Assembly (NCBI RefSeq): GCF_039544005.1 | Contig: NZ_BAABKV010000001.1 | Span: forward strand, 8,060,001-8,124,000 | Reading direction: 5' to 3' | Origin: Kitasatospora paranensis | GTDB taxonomy: Bacteria; Actinomycetota; Actinomycetes; Streptomycetales; Streptomycetaceae | DNA length: 64,000 nt | The notes under the pieces: generated by a model | What the model was told of the DNA's origin: nothing | The model's input: only the letters and a program-made list of their open reading frames with translations | Database searches by the model: none | Position numbers and translations under genes: made by a program | In this document: positions 33,921 through 43,098 of the stretch, one piece after another | How positions within the stretch are numbered: position 1 is the first letter of the stretch | How the letters are laid out: the number at the start of each line of letters is the position of its first letter

Positions 33921-34710
33921 GCGGTCCGGCTCCTTGCGGTGGGGCCGGCCCAGCCGGCGCCGGTGGGGTCGTCCTCGGTGCAGGCGAGGATCTCGGCGAT
34001 GTGCAGGGTGCGCAGTGGTGCGTCCTGGCGGCGCAGGGTACCCCCGATGTGCAGGAGGCAGGAGTTGTCCGCTCCGCAGAGGACGTCCGCGCCGGTGGAG
34101 AGCGCATTGCGGACCTTGTCGCTGCCCATGGCGGCGGAGACGTCCGGGTTCTTGACGGCGAAGGTGCCGCCGAACCCGCAGCATTCCTCGGCGCTCGGGA
34201 GCTCCCGCAGTTCCAGGCCCTTCACGGCCTGCAGCAGGCGGCGGGGCCGGTCGCCGAGCCCGAGCGTGCGCAGGCCGTGGCAGGACGGGTGGTAGGTGAC
34301 GGTGTGCGGGAAGTACGCGCCGACGTCCTCGACGCCGAGGACGTCGACGAGGAACTCGGTCAGCTCGTACGTCCGGGGGCGAGGGAGGCCGCGACGTCGG
34401 CGAGCTCCGTGCCCCTGCCCTCGGCGGCCGCCCGCGCGCCGATGCGCGGATAGCCCTCGCGCACCATCGCGGCGCAGGAGCCGGACGGGGTCACCACGTA
34501 GTCGTGACCGGCGAACGCCCGGCCGGTGCGGCGGACGAGCGGTTCGGCGTCCCGCCGGTAGCCGGTGTTGTACTGCGGCTGCCCGCAACAGGTCTGCCCG
34601 GCCGGGAAGTCGACCTCGACGCCGAGACGCTCCAGCAGCGCCACGACGGCCTGGCCGGTGCGCGGGTGGACGGCGTCGTTGACGCAGGTGACGAAGAGTG
34701 CGACACGCAT
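33917..34710 (-). CDS. lutA: Lactate utilization protein A (CCG-domain Fe-S oxidoreductase), frameshifted as sequenced
   Basis: The N-terminal half is RVALFVTCVNDAVHPRTGQA with FPAGQTCCGQPQYNTGYRRD. After one extra base in the G5 run at 34375-34379 the second half reads PRTYELTEFLVDVLGVEDVG, TVTYHPSCHGLRTLGLGDRP and LPSAEECCGFGGTFAVKNPD. The two CCG domains are those of LutA/GlpC-like subunits. The intended length is 264 residues. ATG 34710 has AAGGAAG upstream; an upstream in-frame ATG at 34758 overlaps the kinase stop (ATGA) and is also possible. It is part of lutABC. Confidence 0.88.
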
Positions 34711-34754
34711 CGCAGCTTCCTTCTTCGGTGCGGTGGTGCTCGGGTGACGACCGG

Positions 34755-36240
34755 TCATGCGAGGCCGACCCGGGCCGCGGCGGAGGCCCAGGCGCTCTCC
34801 GCGCCGCGGGGCCGGTAGCTGCGCAGGTGCTGGCTTTCCGCGACCAGCTTACGCATCTCCTCTCGGTCCGGGACGATGCCGTGGGCGCGGGCCTGGACGA
34901 GGACGTTGCCCAGCGCGGTGGCCTCGGCGGGGCCCGCGATGACGGGGAGTCCGGTGGCGTCGGCGGTGAGCCGGCACAGCAGCTCGTTGCGGCTGCCGCC
35001 GCCGACGAGGTGGACGACCGCGACCTCGCGCCCGGAGAGGGCGGCGGCCTCGCGGACGGCGTTGCGGTGGCCGATGGCGAGGCTCTCCAGGATGCACCGC
35101 ACGACGGCGCCCTGGTCGGCGGGCGGGGTCTGGCCCGTCCGGCGGCAGTGGGCCGCGATGCGGGCGGGCATGTCGCCGGGGAGAGGAACTCGGGGGCGTT
35201 CGGGTCGACGACCGCGGCGAACGGCCGGGCGGCGGCGGCCCGGGCGAGGAGCGTGGGGAGATGCGAGAGCTCCCCGCGGGCCTCCCAGGCGCGCTGGCAC
35301 TCGCTCAGCAGCCACAGCCCCATGACGTTGCGCAGATACCGGACGGTGTCGTCGATGCCGAGTTCGTTGGTGAAGTTCGCGGCCCGGGAGGCGTCGCCGA
35401 GGACGGGCCGGTCGAGTTCCAGGCCGACCAGGGACCAGGTGCCGCACGAGATGTACGCGAAGTCGGTGGTGGTGGCCGGGACGGCGACGACGGCGGACGC
35501 GGTGTCGTGCGAGGCGACGGCGGTGACGGGAGTGCCTCCCGGCAGGCCGGTGTGGGCGGTGACGGCCGCCCGCAGCAGCCCGGCCCGGTCCCCGGGCCGC
35601 CGCAGGGGCGGCAGGAGCCGCGGATCGAGGCCGAGCGCGCCGACCAGCGGCTCCGACCAGATGCCGGTGCCGGCGTCGAGGAGCCCGGTGGTGGAGGCGT
35701 TCGTCGCCTCGGCGCCGATGCTGCCGGTGAGCCAGTGGGTCAGCAGATCGGGGATGAGCAGCAGGGTGCGGGCCGCGTCGAGGACGGGGTGCCCCGGGCC
35801 GCGGCGAGCTGGTAGATCGTGTTGAACGGCAGATGCTGCAGGCCGGTGATCCGGTACAGCTCGGCCGCGCCGACCTTGCTCCGGACGTCATCGGCAACGC
35901 CGTCGGTGCGTCCGTCCCGGTAGTGGTACGGGTTGCCGAGCAGGGCCCCGGTCGCGTCGAGGAGCCCGTAGTCGACGGCCCAGCTGTCGATGCCCACGGA
36001 CGTGATGTCCGCGCTGCGGGCGGCCTCGCGCAGCCCGTCCAGCATGCCCTGGTGGAGCCCGAGGATGTCCCAGTGCAGGCCGGTGGGCAGCTGCACCGGG
36101 GTGTTGGCGAAACGGCGGACCTCGGTGAGGTCGAGGGTCCGGCGGCCGACGCGGCCGACGACGACCCGTCCGCTGGTGGCACCGAGGTCCACGGCCGCGA
36201 AGGCGGAGGCGGACGCGGCGGAGCGGGCACTGGACGTCAC
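34755..36240 (-). CDS. rhaB: Rhamnulokinase (FGGY family), two breaks as sequenced
   Basis: The N-terminal part, FAAVDLGATSGRVVVGRVGR and VGIDSWAVDYGLLDATGALL, is characteristic of rhamnulokinase. The middle (after one extra base at the C4 run 35791-35794) has TGLLDAGTGIWSEPLVGALG and SHDTASAVVAVPATTTDFAY, followed by ISCGTWSLVG. The end (after one extra base at the G4 run 35178-35181) has VVHLVGGGSRNELLCRLTAD. The repaired length is 495 residues. It phosphorylates L-rhamnulose at O1 with ATP. GTG 36240 follows a GAGG site. It lies between the rhaEW-type fusion and lutA. Confidence 0.9.
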
Positions 36241-36280
36241 GGTGGTTACCTCGGCGGGGCTCGGGAAGCGGGGTGAGGGG

Positions 36281-36309
36281 GTGGACCGGCGGTGGCGCCG
36301 CCGGTCCAC
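36281..36309 (-). other. Intra-operon hairpin between the aldolase fusion and rhaB
   Basis: A perfect 12-bp stem (36281-36292 with 36298-36309) has a 5-nt loop in the 158-bp gap. It could attenuate or stabilise the polycistronic RNA. Confidence 0.5.
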
Positions 36310-36398
36310 CGGCACTCCGGTCCGGACGCCGGCCGGCCCGGCAGGGGGAGCGGCCCGGCCGGTGCCGCGGCTCGGAGTGGTGGTGGGGTCGGGCGGGG

Positions 36399-38438
36399 TC
36401 AGCGCAGGAAGGCTGCGGCGACACCGGCGTCGACGGGGATGTGCAGACCGGTGGTGTGGGAGAGGTCGCCGCCGGTCAGGGCGAGGACGGCGTTGGCGAC
36501 GTGCTCGGGGAGCACCTCGCGCTTGAGGAGGGTGCGCCGGGCGTAGAACTCGCCGAGCTCCTCCTCCGCCACCCCGTAGACGGCGGCGCGCTGGGCGCCC
36601 CAGCCCGCGGCGAAGATGCCCGAGCCGCGGACGACGCCGTCGGGGTTGACGCCGTTGACCCGGATGCCGTGCTCGCCGAGTTCGGCGGCCAGCAGCCGCA
36701 CCTGGTGGGCCTGGTCGGCCTTGGTGGCGGAGTAGGCGATGTTGTTCGGGCCGGCAAAGACGGCGTTCTTGGAGGCGATGTAGACGATGTCGCCGCCGAG
36801 GCCCTGCTCGATCATGAGCCGGGCGGCCTCGCGGGAGACGAGGAAGGAGCCGCGGGCCATGATGTCGTGCTGGCGGTCCCAGTCCTCGGCGGTGGTCTCC
36901 AGCAGCGGCTTGGAGATCGAGATGCCGGCGTTGTTCACCACGAGGTCCACGCCGCCGAAGGCGAGGGCCGCGGTCCCGAAGGCCTCGGTGATCTGCTCCT
37001 CGGACGTGACGTCGACGGTGACGGCGACCGCCCGGTCGGGGCCGCCGAGCTCCTCGGCGACGGCGGCGGCGCCGGTGCCGTCGCGGTCGGCGACGACCAC
37101 GCAGGCGCCCTCGGCGGCCAGGCGGCGGGCGATGGCCCTGCCGATGCCGGAGCCCGCCCCGGTCACCAGGGCGACGCGTGCGGCGAGCGGCCTGGGCTGG
37201 GGCATCCGCCGGAGCTTCGCCTCCTCCAGCGACCAGTACTCGATGCGGAACTTCTCGCGCTCCTCGATCGGCGCGTACGAGGAGACGGCCTCCGCGCCGC
37301 GCATGACCTGGATCGCGTTGAGGTAGAACTCACCGGCCACCCGGGCGGTCTGCCCGTCCTTGCCGTAGGAGAACATGCCGACGCCGGGCACCAGGACGAT
37401 CGCGGGGTCGGCGCCGCGCATCGCCGGCGAGTCGGCGGCGGCGTTGCGCCGGTAGTAGGCGGCGTAGTCGGCCCGGTACTGCCGGTGCAGTTCGCGCAGC
37501 CGGGCGACGGCCTCGTCCAGCGGCGCGTCCGCAGGGAGGTCCAGGACCAGCGGGGCGACCTTGGTGCGCAGGAAGTGATCCGGACAGGAGGTGCCGAGCG
37601 CGGCCAGCCGCGGGTGCTCGGCGCGGGCGAGGAAGTCCAGCACCGGTGCGGCGTCGGTGAAGTGCCCGACCTGCGGGAGGTCGGTGGAGGCCAGGCCGCG
37701 GATGACCGGCGCGAGCGCGGCGGCGCGGACGCGCCGTTCGGCCTCCGGCAACGCCTCGCGGCCGGGCAGGACCGCGCCGAACGGGTCGGCCTTGCCGCGG
37801 TCGGCGATGAACGCCTCGGCGGTGCGGATGATGTGCAGTGAGTTCGCCTCGGCCTCCTCGCTGGTCGCGCCCCAGGCGGTGATGCCGTGGCCGCCGAGGA
37901 TGCAGCCGAGGGCCCGGGGGTTGGCCTCCTTGATCGCCGCGATGTCCAGGCCGAGCTGGAAGCCGGGGCGGCGCCAGGGCACCCACACGACGGTGTCGCC
38001 GAAGCACTCGGCGGTCAGCTTCTCGCCGTCGGCGGCGGTCGCCAGCGCGATCCCGGAGTCGGGGTGCAGGTGGTCGACGTGCGCGGCGTCCACGAGACCG
38101 TGCATGGCGGTGTCGATGGACGGGGCGGCGCCGCCCCTGCCGTGCAGGCAGTGGTCGAACGCGGCGACCATCTCGTCCTCGCGCTCGACGCCCGGGTACA
38201 CGTCGGCGAGGTCGCGCAGCCGGTCCAGGCGCAGGGCGGCGAGGCCGTCGCCGGTGAGGGTGCCGAGATCGCCGCCCGAGCCCTTGACCCAGACGAGTTC
38301 GATGTCCCGGCCGGTGACGGGGTCGATGGCGGTGCCCTTGGCGGAGGTGTTGCCGCCGGCGTAGTTGGTGTTCCGCGGATCGGAGCCCAGGCGGTTGGAG
38401 CGTGCCAGCAGCGCCTCGACGGTGGGGTGCGACGTCAT
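36399..38438 (-). CDS. rhaEW: Bifunctional rhamnulose-1-phosphate aldolase / lactaldehyde dehydrogenase
   Basis: The 679-residue fusion has an N-terminal class II aldolase domain (about 1-400) with RNTNYAGGNTSAKG and the metal-binding histidines of HVDHLHPDSGIALATA. A C-terminal SDR domain (about 425-679) has LVTGAGSGIGRAIARRLAA, VVNNAGIS and SATKADQAHQVR, where Tyr is in IAYSATK. The aldolase splits L-rhamnulose-1-phosphate into DHAP and L-lactaldehyde; the dehydrogenase oxidises lactaldehyde to L-lactate, which LutABC then uses. Unlike its neighbours, it is intact as sequenced. Confidence 0.94.
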   Translation of the reverse strand: MTSHPTVEALLARSNRLGSDPRNTNYAGGNTSAKGTAIDPVTGRDIELVWVKGSGGDLGTLTGDGLAALRLDRLRDLADVYPGVEREDEMVAAFDHCLHGRGGAAPSIDTAMHGLVDAAHVDHLHPDSGIALATAADGEKLTAECFGDTVVWVPWRRPGFQLGLDIAAIKEANPRALGCILGGHGITAWGATSEEAEANSLHIIRTAEAFIADRGKADPFGAVLPGREALPEAERRVRAAALAPVIRGLASTDLPQVGHFTDAAPVLDFLARAEHPRLAALGTSCPDHFLRTKVAPLVLDLPADAPLDEAVARLRELHRQYRADYAAYYRRNAAADSPAMRGADPAIVLVPGVGMFSYGKDGQTARVAGEFYLNAIQVMRGAEAVSSYAPIEEREKFRIEYWSLEEAKLRRMPQPRPLAARVALVTGAGSGIGRAIARRLAAEGACVVVADRDGTGAAAVAEELGGPDRAVAVTVDVTSEEQITEAFGTAALAFGGVDLVVNNAGISISKPLLETTAEDWDRQHDIMARGSFLVSREAARLMIEQGLGGDIVYIASKNAVFAGPNNIAYSATKADQAHQVRLLAAELGEHGIRVNGVNPDGVVRGSGIFAAGWGAQRAAVYGVAEEELGEFYARRTLLKREVLPEHVANAVLALTGGDLSHTTGLHIPVDAGVAAAFLR

Positions 38439-38561
38439 GGTGGAAGTCCTCGATGGAGTGGGGGAACCGGTCGGCCGGGCAGCGCGCAGGGATGGTTGCC
38501 CGGAGCCGGGCCGGCACGGTCTCGGGCGCCGGGCCGGGCAGGGCCGGGCAGGGCAGGGCGC

Positions 38562-39728
38562 TCAGGCGCCCCAGCCGGCCTGCGTGCCGCCGACCCGGGT
38601 GGCGGCGACGTGGTCCTGCCACCCGGTGGCGGCGTAGGCGGCCAGCGGGTCGGGGTGCAGGCCCTGCTCCTCCCGGACCTCGCGCAGCAGCGGGCGGACA
38701 TCGGTGTTGTAGGCGTCCATCAGCACCGCGTTCGCGCCGAGCACGTCGCCGGCCCGCTGGGCGGCCCGCAGTGCGTCCAGGTCCACCAGCAGGGCCTTGG
38801 CGGTGGCCTCCTGGACGTTCATCACCGAGCGGATCACCGCGGGGATTTTCGCCTCGATGTTGTGGCACTGGTCGAGCATGAACGCGACCTGCCGCTCCTT
38901 CTCGAAGCCGCCGTTCTTCGCCACCTCGTGCAGGATCCGGAACAGCTGGAAAGGGTCCGCCGCACCCACCATCAGGTCGTCGTCGGCGTAGAAGCGGGAG
39001 TTGAAGTCGAAGGCGCCCAACTTCCCCTCACGGAGCAGGAACGCGACGATGAACTCGATGTTGGTGCCCGGCGCGTGGTGGCCGGTGTCGACCACGACCT
39101 TCGCCTTCGGGCCCAGCCGCAGGCAGTGTGCGTAGCTGGTGCCCCAGTCCGGCACGTCGGTGGCGTAGAACGCCGGCTCGAAGAGCTTGTACTCCAGCAC
39201 CATCCGCTGATCCGCGCCGAGCCGGGCGTAGACCTCCGACAGGCCCTCGGCGAGCCGTTCCTGACGTGCCGTCATGTCGTCCTGGCCCGGGTAGTTGGTG
39301 CCGTCGGCGAACCACAGCTTCAGATCCCGCGACCCGGTCTCGTCCATGATGTCGACGCACTCCAGCAGGTGGTCGACCGCCTTCCGCCGCACGCGCGGGT
39401 CGGGGTGGGCGACCGAACCGAGCCGGTAGGCGTCGTCCTGGAACGTGTTGGAGTTGATCGCCCCCAGCCGCAGCCCGCGCTCCTTCGCGTGCACGGCCAG
39501 CGCCGCGTAGTCGTCCACCCGGTCCCACGGGATGTGCAGGGACACCAGCGGCGCCACTCCGGTGGCCGCGTGCACCTGCGCCGCGTCGTCCAGCTTCTCG
39601 AAGGGGTCGCGTGGCACGCCCGGCTGGGCGAACACCTTGAACCGTGTCCCCGAGTTCCCGTACCCCCACGAGGGAGTCTCGATCTCCTGGGCCTTCAGTG
39701 CGGCCTTCACCGCGGACAGGTCGGGCAT
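38562..39728 (-). CDS. rhaI: L-rhamnose isomerase (RhaI type)
   Basis: The 388-residue TIM-barrel isomerase has AQEIETPSWGYGNSGTRFKV, VSLHIPWDRVDDYAALAVHA, KLWFADGTNYPGQDDMTARQ, VVVDTGHHAPGTNIEFIVAF and AFDFNSRFYADDDLMVGAAD. The Asp/His/Glu metal ligands of the family lie in these blocks. It converts L-rhamnose to L-rhamnulose. It is the first gene of the leftward operon, with AAGGATCGCC before the ATG and a promoter plus LacI-type operator 100-150 bp upstream. Confidence 0.93.
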   Translation of the reverse strand: MPDLSAVKAALKAQEIETPSWGYGNSGTRFKVFAQPGVPRDPFEKLDDAAQVHAATGVAPLVSLHIPWDRVDDYAALAVHAKERGLRLGAINSNTFQDDAYRLGSVAHPDPRVRRKAVDHLLECVDIMDETGSRDLKLWFADGTNYPGQDDMTARQERLAEGLSEVYARLGADQRMVLEYKLFEPAFYATDVPDWGTSYAHCLRLGPKAKVVVDTGHHAPGTNIEFIVAFLLREGKLGAFDFNSRFYADDDLMVGAADPFQLFRILHEVAKNGGFEKERQVAFMLDQCHNIEAKIPAVIRSVMNVQEATAKALLVDLDALRAAQRAGDVLGANAVLMDAYNTDVRPLLREVREEQGLHPDPLAAYAATGWQDHVAATRVGGTQAGWGA

Positions 39729-39822
39729 GGCGATCCTTACGAAGTGGGTGCGGTGCGAACACGGGCCGGGAGTCCGGGCGGCGGCGGCCTGCCGGGCGTC
39801 CGCGATCAGGCGCAGGCGGCGT

Positions 39823-39881
39823 AGCAAAACGTTTCAACCGGCTTGAGAAGGGACGGTAGACTCGTGCCGGTTCATGGTCAA
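39823..39881 (-). promoter_or_regulatory. rhaI promoter with downstream LacI-type operator
   Basis: On the minus strand, TTGACC (39881-39876), a 17-nt spacer and TACCGT (39858-39853) form a good vegetative promoter. About 15-30 bases further down is the near-palindrome GCAAAACGTTTCAA (plus strand, 39824-39837) with core AAACGTTT, a typical LacI-family site placed to block transcription. Confidence 0.7.
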
Positions 39882-39961
39882 GGGCCCTGCGTGATCCGCG
39901 CGGCCGTGCACCCGCTCCTCGCAGCGGAATTCGCCGACAACTCGACGTCCCCCGCCGGGCG

Positions 39962-40023
39962 TTGACGGCAATGCGGCGAACGGACTAGGGTGTGAGCGAT
40001 CGATTGAATCATTTCATATCGAT
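39962..40023 (+). promoter_or_regulatory. Promoter and operator of the mutarotase/LacI transcript
   Basis: TTGACG (39962-39967), 18 nt, TAGGGT (39986-39991). The predicted start overlaps a dyad at 39999-40023 with outer arms ATCGAT/ATCGAT and inner arms TGAA (40005-40008) / TTCA (40013-40016), related to the rhaI operator half-site TTGAA. Confidence 0.6.
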
Positions 40024-40127
40024 GGTGGCTCTGAGATGGCTCCGAGGCCCCCGGCTGGCATGTTCGACGGCCGGCGCGGGTGCGGCCCCGGAGCCGCGCC
40101 GGCGAACCGACCCAGGAGGAGAGTCCT

Positions 40128-40448
40128 GTGCAACGTGTCTGCTTTCTGCTGAAGGTCCGCAAGGACCGGCTCGAGGAGTACCGGCTGCGCCACGAGAAGG
40201 TGTGGGCCGAGATGCAGGAGGCGCTGACCGCCGCCGGCTGGCACAACTACTCCCTGTTCCTGCGGGAGGACGGCCTGCTCGTCGGCTACCTGGAGACCGA
40301 GGACTACGACCGGGCCAGGGAACTGATGGACACCGCCGAGGTGAACACCCGGTGGCAGGAGTACATGGCAGACTGCTTCGAGCGTGAGGAGGGCGACGTG
40401 CCCCATGGCGCGGCACACCCGCTCGCCGAGGTCTTCCACCTCGCCTGA
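40128..40448 (+). CDS. rhaM: L-rhamnose mutarotase
   Basis: The 106-residue product reads QRVCFLLKVRKDRLEEYRLR, HEKVWAEMQEALTAAGWHNY, SLFLREDGLLVGYLETEDYD and VNTRWQEYMADCF, the full RhaM/YiiL pattern with the conserved His of HEKVW. It interconverts alpha and beta anomers of L-rhamnose and so feeds the isomerase. GTG 40128 is preceded by AGGAGGAGAG. The LacI-family gene follows 34 bp downstream, probably on the same transcript. Confidence 0.93.
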   Translation: MQRVCFLLKVRKDRLEEYRLRHEKVWAEMQEALTAAGWHNYSLFLREDGLLVGYLETEDYDRARELMDTAEVNTRWQEYMADCFEREEGDVPHGAAHPLAEVFHLA

Positions 40449-40482
40449 CCGAACCGCCCGAATCGAGAGGAAACCTGCCGAC

Positions 40483-41516
40483 TTGGCACGCACGGTGGGC
40501 ATCAAGGACGTCGCGCGACAGGCCGGGGTGTCGGTCGGCACTGTCTCCAACGTCATCAACCGCCCGGACCTGGTCTCCGCGGACACCCGCATCCGGGTGG
40601 AGTCCGCCATCGCGGCGCTCGGCTACGTCCGCAGCGAGACCGCCCGGCAGCTGCGGGCCGGGCGCAGCCGCGTGATGGCACTGCTCGTCCTGGACATGGG
40701 CAACCCCTTCTTCGTCGAGGTCGCGCGCGGCGCCGAGAAGGTCGCGCGCGAGAACGGCCTGATGGTGATGCTCTCCAACAGCGGCCAGGACCGGGCCGAG
40801 GAACGGGAGTACCTCGCCCAGTTCGCCCAGCAGCAGGTCCTGGGGGTGCTGCTGTCCCCGATCGACGGCAACCGCACCGATCTCAGCGCGCTGCGCCGCG
40901 GTGGCATCCCGGTCGTGCTCGTGGACCGCGGTGCGGAGCGGGAGGAGGGCTGTTCGGTCTCCGTCGACGACGTGCTCGGCGGCACCCTCGCGACGCGCCA
41001 CCTGATCGAGACCGGCAACCGGCGGATGGTCTTCGTCGGCGGCCCGCTGATGCTGCAACAGGTGCAGAACCGCCTCGCCGGAGCGCGGCAGGCCGTCGCG
41101 GAGGCGGGACTGCCCCCGAGGCGCTCGCCGTGGTGGAGACCGAGCGGCTGGACATCGCCGCCGGCCGGGACGCGGGGCAGCGTCTGCTCGGCCTGGGACA
41201 CCGGCCCACCGCCGTCTTCTGCGCCAACGACCTGCTCGCCCTCGGCGTCCTCCAGTCGCTGTTCGCCGTCGGCGTCCGCGTCCCGGAGGACATCGCTCTC
41301 GTCGGCTACGACGACATCGAGTTCGCCGGCGCCGCGGCCATCCCGATCACCTCCGTGCGCCAGCCCGCCTACCAGATCGGCCGCACCTCCGCCGAACTGC
41401 TCATCGCCGAGACGGTCGAGGAACCGGACACGCACGAGCACCAGCGCATCGTCTTCCAGCCGGAGCTGGTGGTCCGGGCCTCCACCATGCGACGCCCGAC
41501 GCCCCCCGGACACTGA
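40483..41516 (+). CDS. LacI-family regulator of the rhamnose locus, frameshifted as sequenced
   Basis: The helix-turn-helix is IKDVARQAGVSVGTVSNVIN at about residues 6-25, with a hinge including SETARQLRAGRSRVMALLVL. The periplasmic-binding-like domain contains NPFFVEVARGAEKVARENGL. After GLPP the frame is lost; one extra C in the C5 run at 41113-41117 restores EALAVVETERLDIAAGRDAG, PTAVFCANDLLALGVLQSLF and ALVGYDDIEFAGAAAIPITS. The repaired length is 344 residues. TTG 40483 is the best start; GTG 40495 is possible. It probably represses rhaI and its own transcript, and perhaps the transporter and lyase. Confidence 0.88.
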
Positions 41517-41602
41517 CGGGGCCCCGGCACCGGGTTCGGGGCTCATGTTCCCCGCCGGGTCGGAGCGGTGGCGCCGCTGAGTCGGCGGTAGGGTCGGCCT
41601 GC

Positions 41603-42037
41603 ATGGGAGCGAGCGGGTGGTTGTACTTCGTGCCTTTCCAGCGGAGCGAGCAGGCAGCGCTGGACTCTCTCCGTGAAGAGGTTTTCGCGCGCGATGCCGA
41701 CTACTACCGGGAGGAGGGCGTCGAGTCGCCGGCTGCCCTGATGGCGGGCGGTTGGCTGGAGGAGCAGGGAGCGCATTCGGTTCTCGATGTCGATCGCGTG
41801 GTCCGCTGCGAGCCCGACGCGGAGGAGGTCGGCGACGTCAGGGTGGTCGAAGGGCCGGAAGTCGTCGAACTGTTCGGCACGGCGACGCCCTCCCACGAGA
41901 CGGTCGAGCAGGCCGTCAAGAGCCGTCGTCGCGAGTGGTTTCCCCCGTTCGACCGGGGCTCCGGTTGCTGCACTGTCGTGTACGACGGCGGCAACCGCCC
42001 GGAGGCCCTGTGCTTCTGGGGCGTCACCGGGGATTGA
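41603..42037 (+). CDS. Uncharacterised conserved protein
   Basis: The 144-residue product begins MGASGWLYFVPFQRSEQAAL, continues FARDADYYREEGVESPAALM and ends GNRPEALCFWGVTGD. It is cytosolic, with mixed alpha/beta propensity and no signal peptide. Proteins of this appearance occur widely in Streptomyces without known function. It sits at the end of the regulator transcript but need not belong to rhamnose metabolism. Confidence 0.7.
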   Translation: MGASGWLYFVPFQRSEQAALDSLREEVFARDADYYREEGVESPAALMAGGWLEEQGAHSVLDVDRVVRCEPDAEEVGDVRVVEGPEVVELFGTATPSHETVEQAVKSRRREWFPPFDRGSGCCTVVYDGGNRPEALCFWGVTGD

Positions 42038-42162
42038 TGCACGGCAGCCGAGTCGACCGGGCCGTGCGACCGTGAAGGCCTCGCCCGGCTTCTGCCGGGT
42101 CTGCGCGATCGCCGCGCGAAGCCGGGCGGGATCCGCCGCGGCGTCCGGGGTCGCTCCGGGCG

Positions 42163-43098
42163 TCAGAACGGGTGCCGTTCGAGATGGTCCGTGATGCGCG
42201 CCGCGTCCCAGGCGCCGTCGGCGACGGTGATCCGGTAACGGCGGGTCAGCTGTTCGCCGCGGGCGAGGGCGAACTCCTCGTGGAAGGCCCATGAGGGGTT
42301 GAGGACGGGGTAGGTACTGCTCCGGACGAACCAGTGCGTCCGTGGCCCGCTCCCGGCCTCGGGGGACTCCATCACGACGGTGGAGGAGCGGTCGACCTCG
42401 TCGTGGACCCCGCAGAACGCCAGCCACGGGCCGGGCCTCCCCATCAGTTCCTCGCCGCCGCCGTCCGGGCCGATGACCTCCCCGTCGGTGAAGGAGCGGG
42501 GGCCGCGCCACACCAGGCCGCTGTAGCCGGCGAGCGGCCGGCCCTGCGTGGTGGGGCTGCCGAAGCGCAGCGGCTCGCCCCGCAGTGCCGTCAGCTCGGT
42601 GCTCCAGACCAGCTCCCACACGTCGTCCCCGAGCACGGCGGCGGTGATCCGGCGGCGCTCGGTGAGCCACGGCTCCCCGGCCCGGCTCAGCCAGGAGAGC
42701 CGCTCGTCGACCCGCCCGTCGCCGACCGCCTCGAAGGCGTCGTGGCGGATGCTGCCGTGGTTGTCCACGTCCGCGTACCGGCCCAGCTCGCGGACGTAGC
42801 TGCCGCCGCCCCAGAAGTTCTCCCCGGACAGGTACGAGGCGGTCAGCTGCAGCCCCTTGTGCCAGCGGTGGTCGTGCGGGCGGTAGGCGGTCACCACGTC
42901 CCCGGCGAGCGTGCGCAGCGGGTGGATGTAGGGCTTCGGCGACTCGGCCGGCTCGGGGTCGCCGGGGTACACGTAGCGCAGCAGCTGCACCCCGGCCGCC
43001 TCGAAGGTGACGGCCGCACCGTCGTCCTCGGTCCGCACGGCGGTCCTCACGGTCGTCCCGACCTCCGTCCCCGCCTCCGTCCTGACGTCCACGCTCAC
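42163..43098 (-). CDS. DUF6807 (PmoA-like) protein
   Basis: The 311-residue product has QLLRYVYPGDPEPAESPKPY, IHPLRTLAGDVVTAYRPHDH, RWHKGLQLTASYLSGENFWG and GRYADVDNHGSIRHDAFEAV, the typical DUF6807 signature rich in His and aromatic residues and suggesting a beta-sandwich sugar-binding or enzyme fold. The GTG start overlaps the stop of the upstream Gfo/Idh gene (GTGA), so the two are made together. DUF6807 genes recur beside sugar dehydrogenases and transporters, but the reaction is not established. Confidence 0.8.
   Translation of the reverse strand: MSVDVRTEAGTEVGTTVRTAVRTEDDGAAVTFEAAGVQLLRYVYPGDPEPAESPKPYIHPLRTLAGDVVTAYRPHDHRWHKGLQLTASYLSGENFWGGGSYVRELGRYADVDNHGSIRHDAFEAVGDGRVDERLSWLSRAGEPWLTERRRITAAVLGDDVWELVWSTELTALRGEPLRFGSPTTQGRPLAGYSGLVWRGPRSFTDGEVIGPDGGGEELMGRPGPWLAFCGVHDEVDRSSTVVMESPEAGSGPRTHWFVRSSTYPVLNPSWAFHEEFALARGEQLTRRYRITVADGAWDAARITDHLERHPF

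Noticed and set aside
31849..36240. True pseudogenisation of lutABC and rhaB
   Set aside because: Six breaks all at G/C runs, with intact overlaps, motifs and codon usage on both sides, fit sequencing error better than decay.
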